From NCBI GenBank assembly GCA_022457065.1, contig JAJGBQ010000002.1, positions 2,046,001 through 2,110,000 of the forward strand: a DNA stretch of 64,000 bases, read 5' to 3'. The translations under genes were made by a program, and so were the position numbers. The stretch comes from Curvularia sp. ZM96 (lineage: Eukaryota; Ascomycota; Dothideomycetes; Pleosporales; Pleosporaceae). The notes beneath the pieces were generated by a model. It was not told where the DNA came from and did no database searches. It worked only from the letters and a program-made list of their open reading frames with translations. Of this stretch, positions 12,226 through 22,793 are shown piece after piece (position 1 is the stretch's first letter; each line of letters begins with the position of its first letter).

Positions 12226-13415
12226 CTATGTGTAAGAAGAAAGATGGCAGTATGAACAGTGAGGAACTGTTCGATGGTTATTGATCAAGTTTCGGGTGGT
12301 ATTTTGAGGAAGAATGTTGTTGGAATTTTGGAAAGATGGTGATGGGTAGTTATAGTTTTCAGTGCATTTATTTGGAGTATAGCAGGCTTCAGAAACGTAC
12401 CGTGCCCTTACTGACTGGCTCTTCCTGTTCAATGTTGGTTCCGTAGTCGGGCAGAAGCCGTATGCTGTACGTGAATCATAACTAGGAAAACCATCCAATA
12501 CTATCTTGCTGTTTGAGCACGCAGTCAGGTTGTGCTATCTGAACTTGGACTTACAAAGATTCACTGTCACATGCCCATGAAGATCATACTCTTGCGGACC
12601 CTCGATGCATGGATTACATGACAGTTTCCGTTTTCAAAACGCTCCACTATGCATTAGCGCTGGTAGACTCTGGAAACATGCATTGAGTCATTTCTTTGGC
12701 AATATGTGTCACTGCACGTTGAATGACAGTAATGGATATAACGAGCTCTATTTGCTGGAACACATAAGAGGTGTATTAGCCTGCCCACAGAGCATCAAAG
12801 TGAACACATCCTTCTTATCAAGACCTATTTTATCTTTTCTGTAGATTGCGTATCAGCTTCTATAGACTGGTATCAAGGTTGTCGAGGCGTTGTCAACCAG
12901 ATTTAGGTATGATTGCGATGGGCCTCGGTTAACATCACCTCCGATCTTAGGAGAATAGCTAGGACCCATTAAAGGGCCTTATCTTCCGAATATCTCTAGC
13001 TTCGGCTCTATTCCTCGCTTCTTCCTATATCACCCTTGACCGTGGTAATCAAACCGAGACCAGGGAGCGGTGTAAACTGGGGTGCTGGGTAGACTGAGTT
13101 CAAACTGAGTCATGATAATGTGGGACACCGATACCTTACGGCAACCGCAATCGCCGAATTAGTGTGAGAAATATGTTACGGACGTAGAAGCGCAGATTTT
13201 CGTCGTCTTTTCAGGCTTGTGTCATATGTATTTGACAGTTCAGTCATCATGTGCATTGGAATCGTCTGTAGCTGTCTAGAAGTGCTCATAGAATCATAGA
13301 ACGCGTTCAAAGGTCTTTTTGGATGAAACTACCAAATATACGGAGAATCTATAATCTCATTCTTGATAGTGTGAGTCTGTATTAGCAATCACATCCAGAT
13401 CGACTATCAAACCTA
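12226..13415. other. PKS upstream region and 3' side of the FAD oxidase gene
   Basis: This 1.19 kb spacer should hold the PKS promoter. Only short unrelated open frames occur (e.g. 12226-12498 on minus, 12605-12844 on plus), with no family features. I saw no long palindrome or repeat. Confidence 0.5.
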
Positions 13416-15066
13416 TCATGTATCGATGATTGGCTGGTACCATCGAAACGTGTTGTCTGGGTCGTACTTTTGCTTGAGAAACTTCAGCTTCTCGAGCCTC
13501 CAAGGTTCATAGCCGTACAATGACTCGAGTGAATCTTTCATGGTGGATGTGCTGTTGCCATAACTCACATACTGTTGCAAACGACCGTACCCAGATGTAT
13601 CGATGAAACGTTGTTTCCAGTAGTCAAGATGGCGCTCGAAAATTTCTCTATCCTCCATTCGCTTTGGTGTGGCATTCAACATACTGCAATCCCTTGTTAG
13701 AAAATGCTTGTCAATTTCTAGAGGGAGCCCACCAACAGAAAGTGATTCGATCCATTGCGCCATGGAAATGCTGTTGCATCACCAGATATCTCCCGGACAC
13801 GCTGAGTGGGAAGGCATTCAAACATGGCACTGAACCAGCCACGGTCTTCCCATTCCTCGCTCATAGCCTTAACGCTCTCAAAAAACTCGCGTGTTGTTTT
13901 GAGATCGAACGAATTGACACAAGCGGCGCCCATCATCTTATAAGGGCCCTTGAGCCAGATACCCGGTTCACAATAGAGCTTGTTCATCTCTTTGTACGTT
14001 GTGAAGGGCAGTTCTGGCCAGGATACCGACTTCCTTCCACTGTTCAAGACTGGGCTGAGAGACTCGAAGCGCTTTACATAAGGGTCGGCGTCGACCTCAA
14101 GACCAGACCAGACCAAGTTGACGAGGATGATATGCTGAAAATGCTTAGCCAAGTCCAAAGATGTTCAAGATGAGATCATCTACCTTGCGGCCGCTACTCT
14201 GGCGAAGCCATAGAACGAAGATTGCCAGGTCAGCCGGCATCTCCTCGGATACACTATTCAACGTTTTGAATACCTCATCACATTGATCAAGAGTGTACTC
14301 TAAGTCCCAAGTGTGATGGATGCCTCCATGTGCTTGAGGGTAGACTCGGAAGGTAGCTTCGAGTGCAATACCGAAGTTATGACCTGCACCTCGGATACCC
14401 CAGTAAAGCTCTGGGTGTGCATCATTCGAAGTGGTCACTACACTTCCATCTGCAAGTAGAAGCTTACAAGAGACCATGTTGTCATGTAGATAGCCATATT
14501 TGCCTTGCAATCGTCCTAAGCCGGCGCCAAACGCTACACCGATCACACCAGTAGTGGGACATGATCCCACGTCTTTGCAATTCGTCAGCCACTACAAAAT
14601 ATAGAACATATAGCAACAACTATGTGCACTTACTAACTTCCATACCCAAGTCGTGTACAAAGCGCACAAACTCATCTGTTATTGCTCCCCCGCCGATGGT
14701 GACACACTGCCTCTCTGCATTCCATCGCATACTATTGAGCGGACGCATATTGATGCATATCCCATTCTGAAAGTGTCTCATAGTGCTAGTGACGCAATGA
14801 TGCCCGCCACGAGGTGTGAACGGAATTCCTTTTTCCCGGGCGTACTTGACAACCTCAACCACATCATCTTCACAGCCTGGATCAACAATAGCGAGATATG
14901 TTGGGCGCTCATACTGTGTGAATCGCAGGTTGGCTTGGTCAAATCGTGTCCTATCTTCGTCAAACGGCAAGTAGATTCTTGCGCCGCTAGAGAGGTTTCT
15001 CTCGAGGTCTAGACGGATAGCACTCCCTAATGTGACCAGAGCCTCGGTCTCCTGTTGGTAACCCAT
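13416..15066 (-). CDS. FAD-linked oxidoreductase, berberine-bridge-enzyme family
   Basis: Exons read 15066-14634, 14572-14184, 14134-13737 and 13683-13416 (495 residues; introns 61, 49 and 53 bp). The N-terminal half is a PCMH-type FAD-binding domain: RGGHH near residue 88 carries the His that bonds FAD, and GSCPTTG near 148 carries the Cys used for a second covalent bond in bicovalent members. The C-terminal BBE segment reads DTSGYGRLQQYVSYGN followed by KLKFLKQKYDPDNTF, the usual ending. Such enzymes oxidise alcohols or close rings in fungal metabolite pathways, with oxygen as acceptor (family knowledge). The third intron uses a weaker donor (gttggt) but is the only join that keeps frame. 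It sits between the PKS and the P450s and diverges from the P450 at 16091, suggesting joint control. No clear secretion signal was seen. Confidence 0.9.
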
Positions 15067-16090
15067 GTTGGATCCGGTGTGTATGCTTTGGAATGGACTC
15101 TAGGAGCACCGGCGATTCCCGTTAATATGGCTCGAGAATGTGTAGTAAGTGCCCTTGTGCAGCGACCCAGCCAAAGAAACAAGGTCTATAGGTGACTTGG
15201 AGTGAGTTGAAGGAGCCTCGACAGAGTGGTACATGCATTTATTGCCATACGCTTAGCACGGTTGCAGTGTTCATACGGATCACACGCATGTAACTAGCCG
15301 GACTTGTAACATCGGATGCCGCAGGCTATGCACGACAACACGGACAGGCCTCTAAGGATATCTACTTACAGGATCGCAAGGGGCAGATAATCGCAGCCGG
15401 TCACTTCAAGGCAGACTCTCGCTTGGTTTCGGATGGAAACACCGACCACAGCTACACGTGTAGTAGCTAGACTATTTTTGTAAAGCTGAGCATTCAAAGA
15501 AGTAATCTTGGATCCCTGCTCCTTATCATGATTCAGCCTGTTCCGGAGTCGAGGTGGTACGTGCATACTGCTGCGTTAGACAAGATTCATCTCTCTTCAT
15601 GCGAGTGTTCAAACTTAGGCCCGACTACCTCACCACGTGGCAAAGCTGCATATCATCGATTGGGTTACCAATCGAATGAGCTCAGTCTATGTCCCCACGT
15701 TTCCAATAGTGCTTGAAAACTGCGCTATCACTAGGTATCTGCTAAGCAGCAACGGTCGGCCCGACCGGTATTAACGGCCGAATTGCTTGTTTGAACCACT
15801 TGTTGTAATCTTTGCAACGCAAACCCGTGTTAATCACCCTATATACGCACCGGCAGAGGGCGTGCAACATGGAGAGATTTTCATTGGTTCATTTTTGTCT
15901 TCAATGCTAGACAATCGGTCTGTGTATGTCTGGCGCGGGCATTGTGCCGCTCAAGACAGCCCATTCTCCAAGAATTTGACCGTTCGAGCTTCTCACGGTA
16001 ATACCTTTGCTATCGTTCGTTTTCTCCTGAACTTTGGGTCTAAGAGTACTGAGCTACTCATTCATTGTCTTTTGATACTCCACAAGCGTC
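15067..16090. promoter_or_regulatory. Divergent promoter region between FAD oxidase and P450 gene
   Basis: About 1.0 kb separates the two start codons. Apart from the palindrome at 15753-15767, which is listed on its own, it holds only short frames without family features. An apparent 123-codon frame at 15787-16158 overlaps the start of the P450 in another frame and is not believed. Confidence 0.55.
15753..15767. promoter_or_regulatory. Perfect CGG-type palindrome, candidate Zn2Cys6 activator site
   Basis: The sequence cggtcggcccgaccg is a perfect 7+1+7 inverted repeat, and a further palindromic cggccg begins 8 bases after it. Inverted CGG half-sites are the usual target of Gal4-type Zn2Cys6 dimers that control fungal secondary-metabolite clusters (established knowledge). 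Its place in the divergent promoter, about 690 bases before the oxidase start and 320 before the P450 start, suits control of both. Binding is inferred. Confidence 0.45.
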
Positions 16091-17945
16091 ATGGTGAGCT
16101 CATCCGTATCAGAGTATCTTCTACATCAGCTGAGCCAAAAATCGTGGTTCACCCCTGAGAATCCCATCAGAATCATGTTGGTGCTTGTGAGTCTACGATA
16201 TCTTATCAATCATACCCGCAAATTCTTATACGAGCCTCTAGATCTTGCTGTATCTCACATTTAAGATCGTTTACAATCTCTACCTCAGCCCCCTAGCTGG
16301 CTATCCTGGACCGAGGCTATGGGCTATCTCTCGCTTACCATGGAACCGTGCCAACATGCAGGGTCGCATAAGCTGGAAGATTCGAGAGCTTCATGATAAA
16401 TATGGTCCTGTTGTGCGCATCGCTCCTGACGAGCTCTCATACACGACTTCAGAGGCGTGGAAGAAAATCTACGGACAGCGCAATCCAGAATTTGTTAAGT
16501 GCCTTGATGGAAGGGGTATCGCGCCTGCAAGCATTGGTGGTCAGCGTAGTCTCATGACAGAACATCAGGATAGACATTTGAGGTTGAGGAGAGCTATAGA
16601 TCCTGCATTTAGCCAGAAAGCTCTGTAAGTTCAACAATCTTCTGCGATCCACCCAAGTAACGCGATTATATTGATGTTTTTGATTGCCCAGGCGTGAGCA
16701 GGAAAACTACTTCCAGGATCACTCGGACAATCTCGTCCGTAAACTGAAAGAACGCTGTGAGAATGGACCCCTTGATATGACTACATGGTATAATCTTGTC
16801 GCGTTCGACATCGTGTCAGATCTGGCTTTCGGTGAACCTTCAGGCTGTGTCAACAATCCTGATCAACCATGGATCCAGGCCATTCTGGCTCGCGCCAAAG
16901 CTATCGTCTGGTTTCAGCTCGCTGTGCAGTATGGTTTCATGGGTCTGCTCAATTGGCTGACACCCAAATATGTTGTCGAGTCAAGAAAGAAGCATATCGC
17001 TATGACAGAGGCAAAATTGAAGGCACGGATCGAGGCCAAGAACCCGGGCAAGGACTTCATGTAAGTTTGGAAAGTTCGCGGCTTTCTCAAATCGGGGATT
17101 TTGACTTGCTACTGACTATGTCATAAAATAGGTCATACATACTAGAAAATGATGAGAAGCTCAATCACCTCGAGTTGGTGATGCTCTCCTCGAACTTTAT
17201 CGTCGCTGGCAGTGGCACATCGGCCGGTGGTATGTCTGGATTAACGTACCTTCTCCTGCGCAACCCAGAAAAGCTTCAAAAGCTCAAGGAAGAAATCCGC
17301 AGCCTGTTTAAAAATCGCGCAGACATGACAATGCAGGCAGTCACTAGCTGTAAATACTTGCGTGCTTGTCTCAATGAGGGGATGCGCCTATATCCGCCTA
17401 CTCCAGGATCCCTCCCTCGGTTTGTTCCTGGAAAAGGCGAAATGATTGAAAACAGGTGGGTTCCTGGTGGCTATGCTGTCGGAGTCAACCAGCTGGCAGC
17501 CGGGCACTCTGAGCGCAACTTCAAACGTGCACGTGAATTTCACCCAGAGCGGTGGCTTGACGAGCCTGGCTCGGAGTTCAAGGATGATGATCGTTCTGCG
17601 GTTCAACCATTCTCATACGGTCAAAGAGCATGCATTGGAAGATCGTAAGTAATTATGTAGCAAAAAAAAAAGCAGAGCTCCAGACATAGACTAACTGGTA
17701 GGGTTTCTGCAGTATGGCTTATGCCGAGATGTCACTCACTATGGCTGTACGTCCTTGTATTCTACCTTTCCTTGTTTTGCGCCTATACTAACAACTTAAT
17801 GCAGAAGCTTGTCAGATACTTTGATTGGGAGTTATATGATCCTGATATCGATTGGTGGAATAATCAAGGCACCTACTTGGTGTGGGAGAAGTTGCCTCTG
17901 CTTGTCAACTTAAAGCCTGTGCCTGATTTTGGGGAACAATGGTAA
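16091..17945 (+). CDS. Cytochrome P450 monooxygenase (cluster P450 A)
   Basis: Exons read 16091-16186, 16242-16624, 16692-17060, 17132-17644, 17713-17746 and 17805-17945 (511 residues; introns 55-71 bp, one exon of only 34 bp). A haem-thiolate oxygenase. An N-terminal hydrophobic anchor spans the first junction, then comes the proline-rich hinge LAGYPGPRLWAISRLPW. Helix I reads FIVAGSGTSAGG, the ExxR motif is LNEGMRLYPP, and the haem loop is FSYGQRACIG with Cys near residue 449. The style resembles the CYP65/CYP68-type P450s common in fungal metabolite clusters; subfamily not determined. Start 16091 was chosen because the frame stays open from there through a good donor; Met at 16175 would leave a 12-base first exon. 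It shares a promoter with the FAD oxidase and probably hydroxylates or epoxidises the PKS product. Confidence 0.88.
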
Positions 17946-18298
17946 TGAACACTAGTTCTTTAGAAGGATTTATGGCGGGCGGCTTGGCGCGTATCTGGGA
18001 AATGGCTGGTCCTCATGGCGATAGATGTGGTAGAATAAAAATGCCAGTGGGGCTGATGTACATTTGCATGCGTGGAAAATACTTCTCAGCCCTAAATCCC
18101 TCTACAGTAAGGGTTTAGCCAAGAACTGTGTATCTCATGATTCAAGGCCATAGGCTGATGCCAATCCCTTGTCTAGTGTTGCGCACGTGGACCCTAGCCA
18201 TTGTCCAAGCAAGAATGGCCCATCATCATATTTAACCATGTCATGGTCTCAAGGTTGTTAACAATACATTGAGGCATACAAAACGACTGAAATTCAAG
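17946..18298. other. Spacer between the two P450 genes
   Basis: About 350 bases hold the 3' end of P450 A and the promoter of P450 B. No repeat, palindrome or extra gene was seen. Confidence 0.5.
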
Positions 18299-19912
18299 AT
18301 GCAAGGAACACAAATCATATCAGTGGTGAGTTTGCTGGTACTAACATACGTTGTCAACGTCTTCATTGTCAAGCCGTTGCAAAATCTTTTCAAAAGCCGA
18401 CGACTCGGATGTGGCTCTGTGCCTTTCGAGTCGACTCGATGGCCTCTTGGTATCGACTTAGTAGTCCGTGGTTTGCGAGCCGACAAAGAACAACGGACTC
18501 CCGACTTCGTTGCCATGCGCTTCGAAGCTATGGGCCGCTATACTTGGGGGCTATCATTATTGGGCACATCGAATTTTGTTACCGCCGACCCACGTAACGT
18601 ACAGGCGATACTCGCAACAAAGTTTGACGACTTCATCATGGGAACAGCGAGGAGGACGAACCTAAAGCAAGCCCTTGGACGAAGCATCTTTGCTGTGGAT
18701 GGCAAAGCTTGGCATCGCGCCCGGGAAACAATGCGACCGATCTTTACCCGGGACAGTATTTCTAAACTTGAAATGCTCGAGGATCATGTGCAGACTATGT
18801 TCCAAGTCATCGAGACAAAGGAACAGGAATTGGTAACTGATGGAGAGGGTCGATCATGGTCAGCGCCCGTAAGTTTGGCAGCGCTGTTGCCGCGCCTCAC
18901 TATGGACTCAGCAACCGAACTGTTTCTCGGCCAGAGCACATATTCTCTCCGGAATCTCCTCTCCACACCGAAGAATGAACATGCAATAACTCAGAACAAG
19001 GAGGACAGTTTCGACCATGCTTTTGAGCGCATGTTAAGCATTCTAGGAACAAGGATGCGTCTTCGAAGTTTCTACTGGCTGTACGGAAACAAAGAGCTGG
19101 ATCATTGCATCAAAACCCTCCATAAGTTTGTCGACAAGGCCATCGATGCAGCGGATCAGGCTCGGGATCAAAGTCAATTTCACCTCCGCTACGACTTCCT
19201 TGAGTCACTACGCGCCCGTTGCTCCGATCGTGCCGAAGTATGTGAGCAAGTTCTAGGGCTCCTAGCCGCTGGCAGGGATACAACTGCATCACTCACCGCA
19301 TGGGTCCTTTATTGCCTCGTACGAGACTCTCGGGTCTATGGAAAGCTACGTGCCACGGTGCTCGAGACCTTCGGCCCTTATTCACGCAACGTGGGACAAA
19401 ACATAACATTTGAAAAGCTAAAGAGCTGTTCATATCTACAGTACATCTTGAACGAAACACTGCGCCTACATTCAGTTGTCCCTTTTAATTCCCGCTGCGC
19501 CGTGCGAGACACCACACTTCCTACAGGCGGAGGCCCATATGGTGATATGCCAGTGTTTGTGCCCAAAGGAACAGAAGTCAACTTCAGTACCCATGTGCTC
19601 CACCGGAGAAAGGATCTATGGGGCGAGGACGCCGACCAGTTTGTGCCTGAGCGGTGGGAAAAGAGAAAGTTCGGAACCACTTGGCAGTACGTTCCTTTCA
19701 ATGGTGGGCCGCGCATATGTATCGGGCAGCAGTTCGCACTCACTGAAGCTGGATATGTCCTGGTACGAATGGCTCAGAGATACGATGCAATTGAAGGACT
19801 GGACATTGATCCGAGACGAGACTGGCACAACTTCACCATTGTGTGCAGTCCTGGTAGTCCAGTGGATCGACACGCTGCAGTCATGTGCCGACTGAGGGTA
19901 GCTTTAGATTAA
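18299..19912 (+). CDS. Cytochrome P450 monooxygenase, CYP52-like (cluster P450 B)
   Basis: A single uninterrupted frame of 537 residues from the ATG at 18299; the frame extends ten codons upstream without another ATG. An N-terminal membrane anchor (about residues 6-24, IISVVSLLVLTYVVNVFIV) is followed by a full P450 fold. Helix I is LLAAGRDTTASLTAW, ExxR is LNETLRLHSVVP, and the haem loop is FNGGPRICIGQQFAL with Cys near 473. The AGRDTT motif and overall pattern match CYP52-related enzymes, whose best-known members hydroxylate the end of alkyl chains and fatty acids (family knowledge). A terminal or sub-terminal hydroxylation of a reduced polyketide chain would fit, but this is inference. The lack of introns sets it apart from P450 A, so the two are not recent duplicates. 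Confidence 0.92.
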   Translation: MQGTQIISVVSLLVLTYVVNVFIVKPLQNLFKSRRLGCGSVPFESTRWPLGIDLVVRGLRADKEQRTPDFVAMRFEAMGRYTWGLSLLGTSNFVTADPRNVQAILATKFDDFIMGTARRTNLKQALGRSIFAVDGKAWHRARETMRPIFTRDSISKLEMLEDHVQTMFQVIETKEQELVTDGEGRSWSAPVSLAALLPRLTMDSATELFLGQSTYSLRNLLSTPKNEHAITQNKEDSFDHAFERMLSILGTRMRLRSFYWLYGNKELDHCIKTLHKFVDKAIDAADQARDQSQFHLRYDFLESLRARCSDRAEVCEQVLGLLAAGRDTTASLTAWVLYCLVRDSRVYGKLRATVLETFGPYSRNVGQNITFEKLKSCSYLQYILNETLRLHSVVPFNSRCAVRDTTLPTGGGPYGDMPVFVPKGTEVNFSTHVLHRRKDLWGEDADQFVPERWEKRKFGTTWQYVPFNGGPRICIGQQFALTEAGYVLVRMAQRYDAIEGLDIDPRRDWHNFTIVCSPGSPVDRHAAVMCRLRVALD

Positions 19913-21830
19913 TCCTTACTTGCGGTGCTCTTTACTAGGTTTGACCCACTAAAAAAAGTCATTTACTCGCTTTTTCATGTAAACCTATCGGTTGAATGAT
20001 GCCTCTTCACTTTGCTTTCGCCTCTCATATGCCATAGTTGAATTTCCCTCGATCTGCGATTGCACGCTTGACTTTCCATCTCTGCGCTGAGCAGCTATCT
20101 TTCATGATCAATAAGCATATCAAAGGTTATGAAGCGGTCCATTATGAAAATGCTAGATTTCGACTTAACCACCATGACAACTGTTATATGCAAGGGTTAT
20201 TCTTGGTCCAAGATGCTAGCCCTTTCGAAACCAAGCTAGTGTGTAAGCCCTGATTCACTCAAAGTCCACTTACATCCTCTTTCCTTGCTATTAAAGCGCT
20301 CTTACGCAATCCACCGATGCATGGTTCTTTCCTTCCTTGTGTGGTTGATGCCGATGCCATGTCCTGAGTCATGACAGCAACCAATGATGCACGAGCCTAC
20401 AAGTACGAAGAAGAGAAATGCCGAGCCGAATACGCCATCAAGGTACAAACTCGCCTGAACTTTCGAGACCTTTGGCTGTGGGTCTGTGAAGTCCGATAAG
20501 TATATACATGCATATAAAACGGTCCGTTTTCGCTATCTTCCGAGAGCTTCGTTAGTGTTCAATCACTCTCTGAGTTAGAGATTCACGGTGCGTTATTCTA
20601 ACAAGCACGTGTGTGTCAAGCTGCTTTGATTGGCTCGCTTAAGTTGTGGAAAATAGCCTTCTCCCGGAACTCGACGCACGGTTTACAACCAGGCACCCAC
20701 TAGAGCGAGCATGTCGGATGAAGTTGAACCCGCCAGATCAGAAAGTTGCACGTGGCACTATAACATCGTCTTTAATTTTTCATTAGTGAAGATCGTCGTA
20801 TTGCATCGTACACACTAAATTGTACACTGCTGAAAGTAGCTGGAGATTTCGCTAATATACAGGCCGTTTCTTTTTTACAGGCTGAGGTATCGATACATGC
20901 ATATGCTCAGGCTTTGGGGTAGATCTGCTAGCCAAGATGACACAGCGATTAGCATCCTAGGTGGGCTGAGCACTGCGAATGCTTATATCATTTGGAGAAA
21001 CCTAGAGTTTACAGTCTTTTTCCTCTCTCCTTTTATTCTTTTAGTAGTCCTGTATACTATATAGCTGTTGCTCGCAAGCTGTGACAGCGCCATTAGTACA
21101 CACAGCTTAGTCATCTGAAACAATCCCTAGTGATGGTAATTTCTTTGTCCTTCAGATCTCATGGTCGCCGCGACTTTGCATGTAGTATCCTTGGAATGAC
21201 TACTCTTTCCCTCGCGTAGTCGCTGCTGGTTTTCAAGCACAGGATTTGCACACCATTTTTTTCTCATTATGCTACTATTGTACATCCAACATGTTACTGA
21301 ATGTAGAAATTCTGGAATCTATGAGCATTGAGTGTACGAGTCTGTGCGAAACTTTTCCGTGTGAACAGGAATCGTAGCCGTACGCAGGCAATTCATTTCC
21401 TGAAAGTTGCATACCTAAACCATCAAAAAAGCTATCATGAGTCATCTCCCCTGGCTATGAAGTTGCAGTCGGGTGACATGATGCGTTTGCGAAGGTCACG
21501 ACTCAGTCTGATGTTTATCCGGTCGGACATCTCTCATCCGAAACATCCAGCAGTCGATCATCCTGGTTAACATGGGCAATCTTCGGCCATCGAATTCGGG
21601 TCTAATTGACAGCAACGGGCTACCACTCTCTGACCCACGTGGTCGGCGGTCTATTAACAACAGAATTTTACGGCAGCATATCATCAAAGTTCACAATGAA
21701 ATTTGCTGTAGTAGTGGACGCTTTTGTATTGATTCAGAAATTGATGAAATCTATATGAATTCTTGTTTCGACCCCATCTCTATTCCCTTGTTAATATTTT
21801 CTACATTCAAAACTGCTACGTAATTGAGCG
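19913..21830. other. Long gene-poor spacer (1.9 kb)
   Basis: No convincing gene was found. A frame at 20038-20253 has no family features. A CGG-type half-site cggtcgg, the same as one arm of the 15753 palindrome, lies at 21520-21526 about 300 bases before the next start codon. Confidence 0.5.
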
Positions 21831-22793
21831 ATGGCTGCACCACTCTGCGACGCCAATCACCCTAAGCGAGAGTTGAAGGTGCTATCATTGGGTATGACAC
21901 GCACTGGTGAGCTCTCCCAGTCCTTCGCTCTGTATGCTATCGCCTACGGCCATTGAAAGGCTAACCGAAATCAACTTGTAAAAATAGGCTCGGCTTCCAT
22001 AACTCAAGCACTTGAGATTTTGGGATATCAAGGGGTACATCACGGCATACAGGCTCTCAGCTCGCCTCTCGAGTGGCAACTTTTCAACAGGGCGTGCGAT
22101 GCCTTCTTTCCTGTACTCCCTACGTACACAGGAGCACCCTTCACACGCGCAGACTGGGACGTTCTCTTTGGACCATACGAGGCCGTTACAGATATGGGCT
22201 CCTTCTTTGCCATGCAGCTTATCGATGCATACCCAGAGGCAAAAGTCATTCTAGTCGAGCGTGATGTTGATGAATGGTATGAGAGCATGGAAGAGGCTAT
22301 ATTCAGTACTTTATGGGGACTGCGTGCAGACGTTGTGATCAACGTATTTGGACCGCTCTATGGACTCAATGGCGGCAGTACGATCCGCAAGATCATGCTG
22401 GGATTCTATGGGGTTCGACACGTGGATGACATGCGGCGGGTTGCTAAGGCCCGTTACAAGCAACACTATGCTGAGATCCGAACTACGATACCTAAAGAAC
22501 GTTTACTTGAGTTTCGTTTGAAAGATGGGTGGGAACCGTTTTGTAAGTTCCTGGATAAGCAGGTACCTGATGTTCCGTTTCCTGTGAAAAACAAGAGAGC
22601 GGAGCACGTGACCCGTGTGAGGCAGAAACAGAACATGTTTTTCAAGCATGTTGCAGTAGCTTTTGCGAAAAGAACTGCCACCTACGGTCTGGGTGTTGGG
22701 ATTGTGGCCTCGATGGTGTGGAGAAGCAGATCCTCTACACAATGGACAGCGATGTTGGAATCTCTCAAAAACACGCTGTCCCAGGCCTGGTGA
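21831..22793 (+). CDS. Sulfotransferase-fold protein with C-terminal membrane segment
   Basis: Exons read 21831-21906 and 21988-22793 (293 residues; intron 81 bp). The N terminus carries a nucleotide-binding loop of the PAPS-dependent sulfotransferase type, LSLGMTRTGSASITQALEILGY, split by the intron inside the loop. The middle has the VILVERDVDEWYESM strand-turn common in this fungal family (Sulfotransfer_4-like; many members are mislabelled NAD-dependent epimerase). Near the C terminus a hydrophobic stretch (ATYGLGVGIVASMVW) suggests a tail anchor. The family's substrate is mostly unknown. It might modify a hydroxylated cluster product, but it sits 1.9 kb from P450 B behind its own promoter and may be unrelated. 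Family call good, function uncertain. Confidence 0.8.

Noticed and set aside
15787..16158. 123-codon plus frame before P450 A
   Set aside because: It overlaps the P450 start in another frame and shows no family features; the P450 frame with its good donor is preferred.
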